From Voacanga thouarsii (Eukaryota > Streptophyta > Magnoliopsida > Gentianales > Apocynaceae), in contig JANUWF010001497.1 in NCBI GenBank assembly GCA_026120185.1, positions 3,708,501 to 3,772,500 on the forward strand: a stretch of 64,000 bases of DNA, written 5' to 3'. A model generated the notes under the pieces. That model saw only the letters and a program-made list of their open reading frames with translations, searched no databases and was not told the DNA's origin. Positions 35,804 to 47,249 of the stretch are shown in pieces; within the stretch, counting starts at the first letter, position 1; each line of letters starts with the position of its first letter. Both the position numbers and the translations under genes were made by a program.

Positions 35804-36989
35804 GTGAGATACCTTTGAGGGCTTCCATTTGTTTTTAGTATGCTTGATAATGAAATTAAACTTTATTTTGGTTTGTTTTTTATGTAAATCAGTGGAAGTT
35901 TTGAACATACTGCTTTGGACCAAGTTGATCTGCCCTTACAAGAGACTGCTTTTGATACTGTTCCTCTTGATGCTATTCCTTTGAATAAGGATATGCTTGT
36001 GCATGATCCTTTCTACTCTCCAATGGATTTTGAACAAAGCCAGAATATGTTTCCAGGTTATTATACATTTAAACATGAATTTTGAATGGTATTACCTTTA
36101 CTGATATTATTTTCTTTTTCTAGGAGAAATAATGAGTGGTCTTAGCAACGAAGTCGGAGTAAGTACTCATGAAATGCATAATATCGAAGTTCAAGATATT
36201 ATTGTAGACAAAATTCCTGGGGAGAAGAAGATGATTAAGAGGCAGAGAGAGAAGAAAGGCAATAACTCCCAGACACTATCAAGAGAAACAATTTCGCAGT
36301 ACTTTTACCTACCAATCAAGAGCGCAGCCAAAGAACTGAATATTGGCATAACCCGTCTCAAGAAAAGATGTAGGGAGTTAGGAATTCGTCGATGGTCTCA
36401 CAGGAAATTGGTGAGCTTGGAGACCATAATCAAGAATGTTCAAGTTCTCTCTCATACATACTTATAATTTGCAAGTATGAAACTATGAAAGATTTATAAG
36501 TAAATAATCGATTATATCACTTCGATTTACAGGAGATGCAAAATAAAGAGGAAGGAGGACATATGGTTGAGAAGAAGTTGAAAGAAGCCATTGCGATACT
36601 GGAATGTGAAAAACAGTTGGTGGAAGAAAGTCCTAATACGCAGTTAGAGGACCAAACACAGAAATTGAGACAAGCATACTTCAAGGCCAAATATAATAAG
36701 AAATTTAATTATAATAAACTTAAGGAGATTATAAAATCTCAAGACTCATTTCGCAGTAATTTTACGGCTAATTCTGCTGCTAGTCTCGATGCTGGCTCAA
36801 ATGGGAAAGAAAAGGAGGAGGATGTCAAAAAAGATGAGCTGAAGTCCATAATTACTAATTGTTTGTCTTCCTCTAATGTAAATATTGAAAAAGAACAATT
36901 ACAAACCTTCATCTTACATTTGTCAGCTCAATTACAAAAGAGCAACTATAAGCATGTATCCTCAAGTTCATATGAACGCTAGTGATATG

Positions 36990-36995
36990 AATAAA
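36990..36995 (+). promoter_or_regulatory. polyadenylation-like signal after the RKD stop
   Basis: AATAAA starts eight bases after the TAG stop codon. It lies in captured DNA that continues to 37039, so some 3' flank of the gene appears to have been taken along. Confidence 0.5.
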
Positions 36996-37039
36996 AGATG
37001 TGATGCTTATTATTAATGGAAATATCTTTTTCACTTATT

Positions 37040-37648
37040 ATCTTTTATGTTCCACTTCAGGTGGCCAGTATTTCTCTGTAATAAGGGAAATATCGAGTGT
37101 GTCCATGACCATAACCACGGCCACTGCCACAACTACGACTATAACGATGGCTTCTGCTGGAGCCAACAGCATTCACTTTTGAGAGTGCTGTTGAGCCAGT
37201 TCATCTGGCTTCATGATTTCTCAATAATAACTCATGTTAAAGCTGTCAATTTTGGATACCCTTTTTCTCGATATTGTTATTGTAGAACATGAAAAGTGGA
37301 GAATGTCTTCTCCAATATAACTTCATCAGTAACTTTTTCTCCGTAAAATTTTTAACTAAGATGTAGTTTTATACATCATGGAATTCACGGTTTTACAATC
37401 TTGCAACTTCAGGTGCAACCATTCATACCGTACAGTGGGTAGTACGACCATCTTCAGGTGGTCAAATCTTTCTTTTTATCTACATGACATATGGATCTCC
37501 TTTTTTTTAGCATTTAGATGCATTTCTGTATGACATATAAATTTTTTTTCCAGAAATATCAAGGGTTACAAATTTGAATTTAGCGAGATCAATAAATGCG
37601 TACCTGTCTTCTGGTTTTAATTACGGCAGAGACTCGTGCTGATAACGT
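37040..37648 (-). pseudogene. gag remnant and primer region of element A
   Basis: Reversed, this matches the sister element from its 5' LTR end through gag to about 41007, including the GRGRG-type and zinc-knuckle approach (RGYG, then ARYFP in the sister). It lacks the gag start codon and has an internal deletion of about 110 bp. The primer region reads CGTTATCAGCACGAG after the LTR on the minus strand. Similarity ends exactly at 37040, where captured DNA starts. Confidence 0.85.
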
Positions 37649-38001
37649 GTTATAAAATTAGGGTAGTGTTAGAATAAAATCTTCACACTACACACTAAAA
37701 AAACTCTAACTATTTTGCACAAGAATTTCTCTATTTCTCTTCTCTCACAATTTTCTCTAATTTTTCTTTCACTAATCTTTCTTTCACAAAATAATGGTAT
37801 ATTACAAGTTTAGAGAATAGCTCTATTTATAGAGCTCTAATTAGTGGATTACATCATGGCATACATCATCTTCCACTAATCTTAATTAGTAGTGTCTCCA
37901 CTAAATGGTGGACATCCATAAAAATTTTCTCTAATTATTCACATAAATCCATAATTAGTGGAGCCTCCACTAATTAATGGAGATTCCAATAATTCATAAC
38001 A
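37649..38001 (-). repeat. 5' LTR of element A (right copy)
   Basis: On the plus strand it begins TGTTATAAAATTAGGG and ends CATAACA, then AGCTC, matching the left target duplication. It is 353 bp against 339 bp on the left, owing to an extra CACTAATCTTTCTTT-type unit. Confidence 0.95.
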
Positions 38002-38006
38002 AGCTC

Positions 38007-38572
38007 TACTTTGTTGCTCAAATTTCAACTATCCAATAAGATACTCATTATCATAATTAAATGCTCCTCAATTAATTTTTCGTAAAATTATTATCTCATT
38101 TAAGCAAACCCTAATTATCTCAACACAAACGCTATCCTCACTGCTCTCTTGTTGCCCCACTCTCCCCTGTATACAATATTATATATATAGAGAGAGAGAG
38201 ATTTGAATAACAAATTAGATAATTTTATATCTAATTATGGGCATCTAATATATTTTTAAGCTTTTTTGTTTTTAATAAATTAAAAATACAATCTTCTATT
38301 TAAAGTTTACACTGAATTTTGAAAGGTATTAAATTTTAAAAATAAAATATGTGATTATTTTTTTATCCCTTTTAAATAACAATCAAACAGAACCTAAAAA
38401 AACTATTCATTTTCTATTAAAAGTTTATGTACTCAATCAATAATGACTCAAAAAAGTATTATATTCCATTAATATATGTGTAATCAATCGATAATAACTC
38501 AAGAGTGACTAAAAGTACTATGATGACTTAGGAGTGACTCCAGATTTTAACTAAAAAACCACAAACTTTGTG
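38007..38572. other. AT-rich intergenic DNA between element A and the solo LTR
   Basis: No open frame of interest. A short TATATA/GAGAGA microsatellite lies near 38180-38200. Nothing else is supported. Confidence 0.6.
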
Positions 38573-38577
38573 CCATT

Positions 38578-38916
38578 TGTTATGAATTATTGGAATCTCC
38601 ATTAATTAGTGGAGGCTCCACTAATTATGGATTTATGTGAATTATTAGAGAAGATTTTTATGGATGTCCACCATTTAGTGGAGACACCACTAATTGAGAT
38701 TAGTGGAAGATGATGTATGTCATGATGTATTCCACTAATTAGAGCTCTATAAATAGAGCTATTCTCTAAGCTTGTAATACACCATCATTTTGTGAAAGAA
38801 AGATTAGAGAAAATTGTGAGAGAAGAGAAAGAGAGAAATTCTTGTACAAAATAATTAGAGTTTTATTAGTGTGTAGTGTGAAGATTTTATTCTGACACTA
38901 CCCTAATTTTATAACA
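38578..38916 (+). repeat. solo LTR of the element A/C copia family
   Basis: This 339 bp copy starts TGTTATGAATTATTGG and ends TTATAACA. It is flanked by CCATT direct repeats (38573-38577 and 38917-38921). No internal sequence is attached on either side, so it is a solo LTR left after LTR-LTR recombination. It contains the family's internal inverted repeat AATTAGTGGAG/CTCCACTAATT. Confidence 0.95.
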
Positions 38917-38921
38917 CCATT

Positions 38922-39770
38922 TAGGTTATTTCACAATTTTCCCTTAACGCCATCGAAGTAGTTTGGGTGGAACTCAAATAAAAGGGGTTGACTGAAAAAG
39001 TTAAAGACTTTCAAATGGAAGTGGTCGATTGCAAAAGTTAAAATTTTTAATTTAATTATTTGAAACGGTACAATAGTTTAGGTTCCACTTGGTAGTTTAG
39101 ATGGTTTGTAATGTTTTAATTTTTAATAATTTTTTTTACTGTTATAGTCGTTTATAAAATTATAACCTGCTAAGTAATTCTCAACTCTTTTTTGTGTTAA
39201 ATTTTGACTCCAAAAAAAGTCATTCTTATTGTATGTATTGATTAATATGTTTATTTTTATTTAAAATAAAAGGCACATGTAATAGAAGTGACTTTTTTTA
39301 GTCAGAATTTACAACAAAAAAAAAAAAAGAATTAGCGACTACTTAACTAGTTATCGATACTATAATAGCATAAGACATTATAAAAGACTAAAATATTACA
39401 AGTTACAAATATTATAAACCAACCACAATAATTTTTCTTTAAAAAATTGAGATGGAAAATTAATAATATCTCTCATTTTTTAAATTCAACATATATTCTA
39501 TCCATTTCTTTCACCTTATCGCTTACATTTTTCCTCACTAATTCATTCTCCTCTCACACTTTTTATAACCTAGTAGTGTGTTTTTTTTAATATTTTCAAA
39601 TATAATATTTTTTTCAAAAATTTAAAAAAGTTCCAAACTTTAACTAAAATACTTATAAACTTTTAATTTAAAATTCATATCATGATTATATTAATTACAT
39701 AAGAATTTACTTAATTTAAAAATTGAATAAAATAAAATAAAATTTAGATTTAAATATACAAACAAATGTT
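38922..39770. other. AT-rich intergenic DNA between solo LTR and element C
   Basis: No coding frame or recognisable repeat beyond A/T-rich runs. The last 5 bp before 39776 (ATTTA) are the left target duplication of element C. Confidence 0.6.
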
Positions 39771-39775
39771 ATTTA

Positions 39776-40142
39776 TGTTATGAATTATTGGAATCTCCAT
39801 TAATTAGTGGAGGCTCCACTAATTATGGATTTATGTGAATTATTAGAAGATTTTTATGGATGTCCACCATTTAGTGGAGACACCACTAATTGAGATTAGT
39901 GGAAGATGATGTATGTCATGATGTATTCCACTAATTAGAGCTCTATAAATAGAGCTATTCTCTAAGCTTGTAATACACCATCATTTTGTGAAAGAAAGAT
40001 TAGTGAAAGAAAGATTGGAGAAAGAATTGTGAGAGAAAGAAAGAGAGAAGTTTGAAGAGAAATTCTTGTGCAAAGAATAGTTAGAATTTTCTTAGTGTGT
40101 AGTGTGTAGATTTTATTCTAACACTACCCTAATTTTATAACA
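39776..40142 (+). repeat. 5' LTR of element C
   Basis: It starts TGTTATGAATTATTGG and ends TTATAACA. A TATAAATAGAGC box-like sequence near 39944-39956 is a plausible promoter TATA region. The primer region CGTTATCGCACGAG follows and lacks the AG present in element A. Confidence 0.95.
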
Positions 40143-40242
40143 CGTTATCGCACGAGTCTCTACCGTTATTAAAGCCGTAAGACAAAGCACGAGTCTCTCG
40201 CCGTTATTAAAGCCGTAAGACAGTACGCATTTATTGATCTCT

Positions 40243-41340
40243 ATGGCTAATCTCGCTAAACTCGAATTTGTAGCCCTTGATATTTCCGGAAAAAATTATA
40301 TGTCATGGGTTCTCGATGCGTAAATGCATCTAAATGCCGAAGGCCTTAGTGAAACTATTCAAGCACATAATAGTGCATCTCGCACAACACAAGGCTAAAG
40401 CTTTGATTTTTATTCGTCGTCATCTCGATGAAAATTTGAAAATGGAATATCTTACCGAAAAAGATCCATATGGTCTCGTGGGTAAATTTAAAAGAAAGAT
40501 TTGACCACCCGAAGATGGTCGTACTACCTACCGCACGCGTATGAATGGTTGCACCCGAGGTTGCAAGATTTTAAAACCGTGAATGAATATAGCTCCGCAA
40601 TGTATAAAATTACATCTCAATTAAAATTATGCGGAGAAAAAGTGATCGATGAAGATATGTTGGAGAAGACATTCTCCACCTTTCATGCCTCGAATATTGT
40701 CCCGCAAAGAACAATATCGAGAAAAGGGGTATACAAAATTTACGTATTTAATTATCGCCCTCCTCATTGCAGAGAAAAATAATGAGTTATTATTGAGAAA
40801 TCATGAAGCCGCACCAACCGGCTCTACAAAGACTCCTGTAAGTGAATGTCGTTGGCTCCAGCAGAAGCCATCGTTATAGTCGTGGTCGTGGCCGTGGCCG
40901 TGGCCGTGGTCGTGGTTATGGTCGTAGTCACGCTCGATATTTCCCTTATCACAATTATAATCAAACCGTGAGAAATACCGGCCACCCGAAGTGGAACAGA
41001 AAAGATCAAAAGGGAAAAGAAAAAGAAATTGAAGAAAAGCATGAGGATATATGTTATAGATGTGGCATGAAAGGTCATTGGTCACGAAACCGTCGTACGG
41101 CTAAGCATTTAGTTGAATTGTATCAAGCTTCATTGAAAAATAAAAATGTGGAAGCAAATTTTTCTCAACATCCAATAAATAATGTTGAGGATGACGATAG
41201 TGATCCCGAAGATCTTAATATCAATATTACCCATATGGATGTATCGGATTTTTTTGAACACCCGTACGGTAGGATAGACCATTTAATTGGTGATGGCAAG
41301 TTGTCCAAAAGAACTAAAGCCTCACCCCGATATTTTTGTA
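40243..41340 (+). pseudogene. copia gag of element C, frameshifted
   Basis: It starts at ATG 40243 with MANLAKLEFVALDISGKNYM, a typical gag start of this family, then stops early at a frameshift. Later open parts include 40501-40879 (LQDFKTVNEYSSAMYKITSQ) and 40842-41363. The latter has an arginine/glycine-rich SRGRGRGRGRGRGYGRS segment and a zinc knuckle CYRCGMKGHWSRNRR in which the last Cys is Arg. It would not make a working capsid protein as written. Confidence 0.9.
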
Positions 41341-41399
41341 TTTTCATTTTCATTCTATTCTAATAATATTTACGTTTACATATATATATTTGTGTTCGG

Positions 41400-44300
41400 A
41401 TGGTCTGTTATTAATGATGATGTATGCATTATTGATAGTGGAACTACACACACCATACTAAAAAATGAGAAATATTTTTCTCGATCTCAAAATGGGAGAA
41501 ATAAATATTTATACAATAAACGGTAGTGCAAATGTAATTGAGGGCTCCTGAAGAGCTAGTATATTGTTGCCTAAAGGAACAACAATTATTATTGATAAGG
41601 CACTATTTTCCTCAAAATCCGTAAGAAATTTATTGAGTTTTAAAGATATCCGCAGAAATGGGTATCATGTTGAAACAAATGAGGAAAATGGGATTGAGCA
41701 TCTTTTTATTACTCAAATGCATTTGGGTAAGAAATCGGTATTAGAAAAACTGCCGTCTTTTTCTACCGGTCTATATTTTGTAAAAATACGTACAATTGAA
41801 ATTCATCATCTAGTAAACCGTAAGTTTACTGATCCTATTACTTTTAGCATTTGGCATGACCGGTTGGGTCATCCTGGATCTACCATGATGAGAAGAATCA
41901 TTGAGAATACACATGGTCATCCTTTAAAAAATAAAAGGATATTAACATCAGAAAAATTCGCATGTACCGTATGTTCCCTAGGAAAATTAATTGTTAAACC
42001 ATCACTAGCAAAAGTAGGAGCCGAAAGTCCTACATTTCTCGAACGGATTCACGGAGATATTTGTGGACCTATTGATCCACCATGTGGACCGTTCAAATAT
42101 TTTATGGTCTTAATTGATGCATCATCCCGATGGTCACATGTATGTTTATTATCTACTCGCAACCCGGCGTTTGCGAGATTACTTGCTCAAATAATTAAAT
42201 TACGAGCACAATTTCCTGACCATCACATTAAAAATATCCGTTTGGATAATGTCGGTGAATTTTCATCACATGCTTTTGATGCATATTGCATGTCAATTGG
42301 GATTAATGTTGAACATCCCGTAGCTCATGTTCACACACGTAATGGTCTTGCCGAATCTTTGATTAAACGATTACAATTAATTGCTAGACCATTATTAATG
42401 AAAACAAATCTCCCAACATCCGCCTCGGGGACATGCTATTCTACATGCCGCAACACTTGTACGTATAAGACCAGCTTAGTTATCATAAATTCTCTCCTTT
42501 GCAATTGGCTTTTGGGTCGAACCAAATATTGCTCATTTAAGAATTTTTGGGTGTGTCAGTATATATTCCAATTGCACCAAACCAACGTACAAAGATGGGT
42601 CCTCAAAGAAGAAAGGGGATATACGTTGGATATGATTCTCCCTCTATTATCGTGTATGTTGAACCCCCGACAGAGATGTATTCACAAAGAAGATTTGCCG
42701 ATTGTCATTTTGATGAATCATTATTCCCTAAATTAGGGGAGAACCAAAACAAAGATAAAAAGGATCTTGCTTGGACAACATCATTAAATTATCTTGATCC
42801 GCGCACAAGCGCATGTGAACTTGAAGTTCAAAAGATAATTCATTTGCAAAGCATTGCAAATCAAATGCCGTACGCTTTTGTTGACTCCGTAAGAGTTACA
42901 AAATCGCATATTCCAGCCTATAAATGCTCCTATTCGAATTGAAGTTCCAGCAGAACAAAATATTATACCTATAGTCGCCGAGTCAAAAACACGCCGTAAG
43001 CGTGGCCGACCTCTTGGTTCTAAAGATAAAAATCCTCGAAAGAAAAGAGGATTAAATGATCCGAAGATCATATTGAAGAAAAGAATGATAAAGACCAAGA
43101 GAGAACCGATGACAAAGAACCGTAAGTTGATGAAAGTAACACCGAAATTTCTATCAATTATACCACTTCCGGTAGAAGTTGGAATCGGATAGAAACCGTT
43201 ATTGATAATATATTTGCATACAATATATCTCTTGATGTTACACAGATAATGATGATCCCGAACCAATATCGCTTGATGAATGTCGGCATAGAAAAGATTG
43301 GCCGCAATGGAAAGATGCGATTCAATCGGAGTTAAATGCACCGGCAAAACGTGAAGTCTTCGGACTCGCAGTCCGAACACCGTAAGGTATAAAACCCGTT
43401 GGCTACAAATGGATATTTGTGCGAAAGCGCAATGAAAAGAGTGAAATCGTTCGATATAAAGCGCGATTAGTAGCCCAAGGTTTTTCACAAAGACCAGGTA
43501 TTGATTATGATGAAACTTATTCTCCTGTTGTTGATGCTATTACACTCCGATATCTTATCGCTTTGGCAAGACATGAAAAGATAGATATGCGCCTATTAGA
43601 TGTTGTCACCGCTTACTTGTATGGAAATTTAGAAAATGATGTTTACATGAAAATCCCCGAAGGATTTCATATGCCCGAAGCATATAAACATTATCCTCGT
43701 GAAAATTACTCCATCAAGTTGCGTAAATCATTATATGGCCTCGAAGCAACTGGGCGCATGTGGTTCACACGTCTTAGTGAATATTTATTGAAAGCGGGAT
43801 TTAAAAATGACCAGGTATGTCCATGCGTTTTTATTAAGAAATCTGGTTCTAAATTTGTGATATTAGCTATATATGTTGATGATATTAATCTTATTGGAAC
43901 TCCCGAAGAGCTCCAAGAAACAATTGATTATTTAAAAAGAGAATTCGAAATCAAGGATTTTGGTAAAACCAAATTTTGCCTTGGTTTACAAATTGAACAT
44001 TTGGAGAGTGGAACATTTATTCATCAATCAACATATACAAAGAAAAGTGCTAAAAAGATTTTACATGGACAAAGCACATCCATTGAGTATTCCAATGATC
44101 GTCCGATCATTAAATGTGGATAAAGATCCTTTCCGACCTCAAGAAAATGATGAAGAACTCCTTGGTCCCGAAGTACCATATCTCAAAGGCAATTGGTGCA
44201 TTGATGTATCTTGCTAATAACACACGGCCCGATATTGCTTTCGCTGTCAATTTATTAGCAAGATTTAGTTCTTCACCAACACGACGACATTGGAATGGAA

Positions 44301-44899
44301 TTAAACAAGTCCTTCGATATCTCCAAGGTACAATTGATCTCGGATTATTTTATTCAAATAAAACCAATCCAACATTGATAGGTTATGCGTATGTCGGTTA
44401 TTTATCCGATCCACATAAAGCACGTTCTCAAACGGGCTATCTATTTACATGTGGAAATACCGCTATATCATGGCGTTTCTACGAAACAATCTATAGCAAG
44501 CCTACTTCTTCAAATCATGCCGAAATTATAGCCATTCATGAAGCAAGTCGAGAATGTGTATGGCTAAGATCCATGATTCATTATATCCGAGAAAGTTGTG
44601 GATTATCATCAATCAAAGGTATTCCAACTCCTCTTTATGAAGACAATGCAGCTTGCATAGCTCAATTACGAGGAGGATATATTAAAGGAGATCGGACAAA
44701 ACATATTTCACCAAAATTCTTCTTTACTCATGAACTCCGTAAGAAATGTGAAATTGATGTGCTACAAATTCGGTCATGTGACAACCTCGCAGATATTTTC
44801 ACGAAGACTTTACCGACCGCAACATTTGAAAAGTTGAGATATAAAATCGGTATGCGTCGGTTTAAAGATTTAAAGGAATCATCTCATCGTGGGGAGTAA
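41400..44899 (+). pseudogene. copia pol of element C (protease, integrase, RT, RNase H)
   Basis: The protease active site is in CIIDSGTTHTIL (about 41427-41462). 41564-42736 holds GAG-pre-integrase (SIWHDRLGHPGS, then CTVCSLGK) and the integrase core with the three acidic positions (HGDICGP, then RLDNVGEF, then NGLAESL). 43419-44123 is RT (ARLVAQGFSQRPGIDYDE, then AIYVDDINLIG). 44114-44899 is RNase H (YEDNAACIAQLRGGYIKG, then DNLADIFTKTLPT) ending at TAA 44897-44899. Frames change near 42550, 42940-43420 and 44115. Most catalytic residues are kept, so it decayed recently or carries sequence errors. Confidence 0.92.
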
Positions 44900-45007
44900 T
44901 AAACATACATATAGAATAGTGTACTCTTTTTCCTTCACTAGATTTTTTTTCCCACTGGGTTTTTATCTAGTAAGGTTTTAACGAGGCATATTCTTTATGT
45001 ATGGATG

Positions 45008-45023
45008 GACATCCAAGGGGGAG
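45008..45023 (+). other. polypurine tract of element C
   Basis: GACATCCAAGGGGGAG immediately precedes the LTR start TGTTATG. The same tract, reversed, is next to the left LTR of element A. Confidence 0.85.
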
Positions 45024-45405
45024 TGTTATGAATTATTGGAATCTCCATTAATTAGTGGAGGCTCCACTAATTATGGATTTATGTGAATTATTAGAAGATT
45101 TTTATGGATGTCCACCATTTAGTGGAGACACCATTAATTGAGATTAGTTGGAGATGATGTATGCCATGATGTATTTCACTAATTAGAGCTCTATAAATAG
45201 AGCTATTCTCTAAGCTTGTAATACACCATCATTTTGTGAAAGAAAGATTAGTGAAAGAAAGATTGGAGAAAGAAAGATTGGAGAAAGAATTGTGAGAGAA
45301 TGAAAGAGAGAAGTTTGAAGAGAAATTCTTGTGCAAAGAATAGTTAGAATTTTCTTAGTGTGTAGTGTGTAGATTTTATTCTAACACTACCCTAATTTTA
45401 TAATA
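45024..45405 (+). repeat. 3' LTR of element C
   Basis: It pairs with 39776-40142. It has an extra AGAAAGATTGGAG unit near 45260-45280 and a handful of substitutions. The terminal CA is TA. Confidence 0.95.
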
Positions 45406-45410
45406 ATTTA

Positions 45411-45850
45411 TACAATTGTTCATTATTATGACTATTTAAAATATAAGAGATATTTAAACATTTATATATATATATATATTTATTTTTAAATATGAAAAAT
45501 ATCTTATGTTACTTTTTTTAAATATATTTTGAACTTTTTAAACCTTTTTAATATATTTAATATTTCCCAAACCCTTTCCAATATCAAAGGATGCCTTAGG
45601 AGGTAGTTATAACGTTACCAACTAATCAAATATTTACTCTCTAAGTGGGAAGGGATTCTTCCCATATAGAACTATCAATGGGTCGGGTATATCTAAACCT
45701 GACTCGATCCAAAACTCATTTATTTCAAGTTTAGTATAACTATTTTATTATATGACTCAATCCAAACCCATCTAGCCTATATAATTGGGTCTAAGAATAG
45801 AACTATAATATCTGTACTCATTTACCTGATTATTTGATAAATTTAAATAT

Positions 45851-45888
<38 letters not shown>

Positions 45889-47249
45889 TTTGCAAGAGGT
45901 TATGACGTACTACTAATTGATTTCTCTCAAGATTTCAAATTTGTAAATTATTTCTTATAAATTTGTTCTTGGTCAGCAAGCTTGTCATTAAAAGTATTGT
46001 CTCTATTCAACTGATAACGATGTCCTTTCTATATTTATGGCTTCTACTTTAGTTGGTTAAACTTGTCTATCATGTCGTTAAAGAGTTTTTAAGACTTTTT
46101 TATATGCAATGGGAGAATGTCTATAATACCTAGATTTAATCGGATCTAATTTGAAGGATTTTGTAGGCTCCTTAATTAGGGTTTGATTGAAGAACTTTAT
46201 TCGTTTTCAAAAATCGAAGATATATATCAAGAAATCGAATTTTAATTATTTGTGAAAACATATCAATTAGTAAAACCTTTAGTAAAGGAAAAAGATGTGT
46301 ATGAAGCACTTACATATTCTTCCTTTGTATCTGCTTGGTTTATTTGAAAAGCCCGTCCAGATATACAAGAACAACAATTTTTATTGAAAACATTGCTCTA
46401 CTGAATTCCCTAGAAACCTTTTATAGTAAATGACATATATAGAATTGTCATCCATCAAATATTACAAAGCCCGATATTTATTACTGGTCATAATTGGACC
46501 ATAGCAAAATTGCGATTTATACTGATACCATAATATCAGATTAGGGAAGAAGATCAAAATTAGAGATTGATAGAAAAGCAATACTGATACCTTAATATCA
46601 ATCATCCACATTTGTATGTAAGATTTAAAATCAAGTTTTTCTCCCTCTTTCCTATAACACACGAGAGACATTTACACAAGAATATTCTTGAATCGAATAT
46701 ATCTATCCGCATCCAATACCCACACACTCGGGTGAGCCTCTTTATATCATACTCGACCAGTATTCAGATCAAATCCAATATCAAATTTTACTAATCAAAT
46801 CCAAGACATAGACAATTCAGACCCGGTCCGACCCGTTTACAACCCTATTTCCATTCCAAATAAATACTCAAAATTTAAATAATATCAATTTAAATAATTT
46901 TTATTTTTTAAAACCTAACATACAGTCATAACACATCATATTCTCTCTTTAATTCTACTTTAAGCCCTATCCAACCTCACAACTTCACTCCATACCTTCA
47001 AAGATTTTTTTTTTTGGGGGGAGACAAAAGTACATCTTACTTCTTCCATATTCCTAGTGAATAAAATATGGTCTATTCCTGATAAGAAATAGGTAAAAAA
47101 TCAAAGAAAAAGTCTCCATTACCATAATTCAAAGAGATTCAACATTCCATTAAGGTGAGAAAAGTAAAAGAGAAGCATTAACTACAACCAGAAACACAAA
47201 ACTGAAAATCTCAAAGAAATCAAAATACATCTCTTTATAATTAACCATC
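45411..47249. other. AT-rich intergenic DNA and RPS2 3' flank
   Basis: A (TA)n microsatellite lies at 45850-45887. Open frames at 46462-46794 have no recognisable domain. The part nearest 47249 should contain the RPS2 3' UTR; its end cannot be fixed. Confidence 0.6.

Larger units (their letters stand above)
25737..36982 (+). pseudogene. RWP-RK (RKD-type) transcription factor gene, captured and split by a retrotransposon
   Basis: RKD proteins are plant DNA-binding regulators of egg-cell and embryo identity. The inferred exons are 25737-25757 joined to 35604-35803 (exon 1, interrupted by the nested element), then 35893-36056, 36124-36443 and 36533-36982, all with GT-AG borders. Leaving out the insert and one CATTT copy, they form an open 384-residue frame. 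Residues about 27-74 contain three copies of an FPNQPLLPNSN-type repeat. Residues about 180-227 are the RWP-RK domain (LPIKSAAKELNIGITRLKKR, then CRELGI, then RRWSHRK). Residues 236-384 include a leucine-rich helical stretch (KKLKEAIAILECEK). The signature Pro of RWP is Ser. The start is the first ATG in frame. The insertion after codon 7 makes it a broken gene. It lies antisense inside copia element A. Confidence 0.9.
22813..38001 (-). mobile_element. copia element A carrying a captured RWP-RK gene and a nested 9.84 kb element
   Basis: Both LTRs are present (22813-23151 and 37649-38001), and AGCTC repeats flank the whole structure (22808-22812 and 38002-38006). Inside the left LTR is the reversed polypurine tract, and inside the right LTR the reversed primer site. 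Compared with the sister element at 39776-45405, positions equivalent to about 41008-42715 (end of gag, protease, most of integrase) are missing. In their place are 25475-25757 plus 35604-37039, which hold an RKD-type gene on the opposite strand. Without the nested element the length is about 5.34 kb, close to the sister's 5.63 kb. Gag has lost its start codon and contains a further deletion, so the element is non-autonomous. Confidence 0.92.
39776..45405 (+). mobile_element. near-complete copia element C (5.63 kb)
   Basis: LTRs at 39776-40142 (367 bp) and 45024-45405 (382 bp) flank gag and pol. ATTTA direct repeats at 39771-39775 and 45406-45410 are the target duplication. The final C of the 3' LTR is mutated to T. 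All copia domains are present in order, but gag and pol contain frameshifts. It is the same family as element A and the solo LTR, and it serves as the reference for what is missing in element A. Confidence 0.97.

Noticed and set aside
35604..36982. RKD gene as a native host locus merely flanked by two separate copia pieces
   Set aside because: The two pieces complement each other along the sister element, and the outer LTRs share one AGCTC target duplication, so they belong to one insertion.
38578..38916. MITE (suggested by internal inverted repeats and short length)
   Set aside because: It is the same sequence as the LTRs of elements A and C, which have primer site and polypurine tract next to them, so it is a solo LTR.
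43419..43488. Minus-strand 234-codon frame across the RT of element C
   Set aside because: It is the antisense of the RT and linker coding region; the plus strand carries the recognisable motifs.
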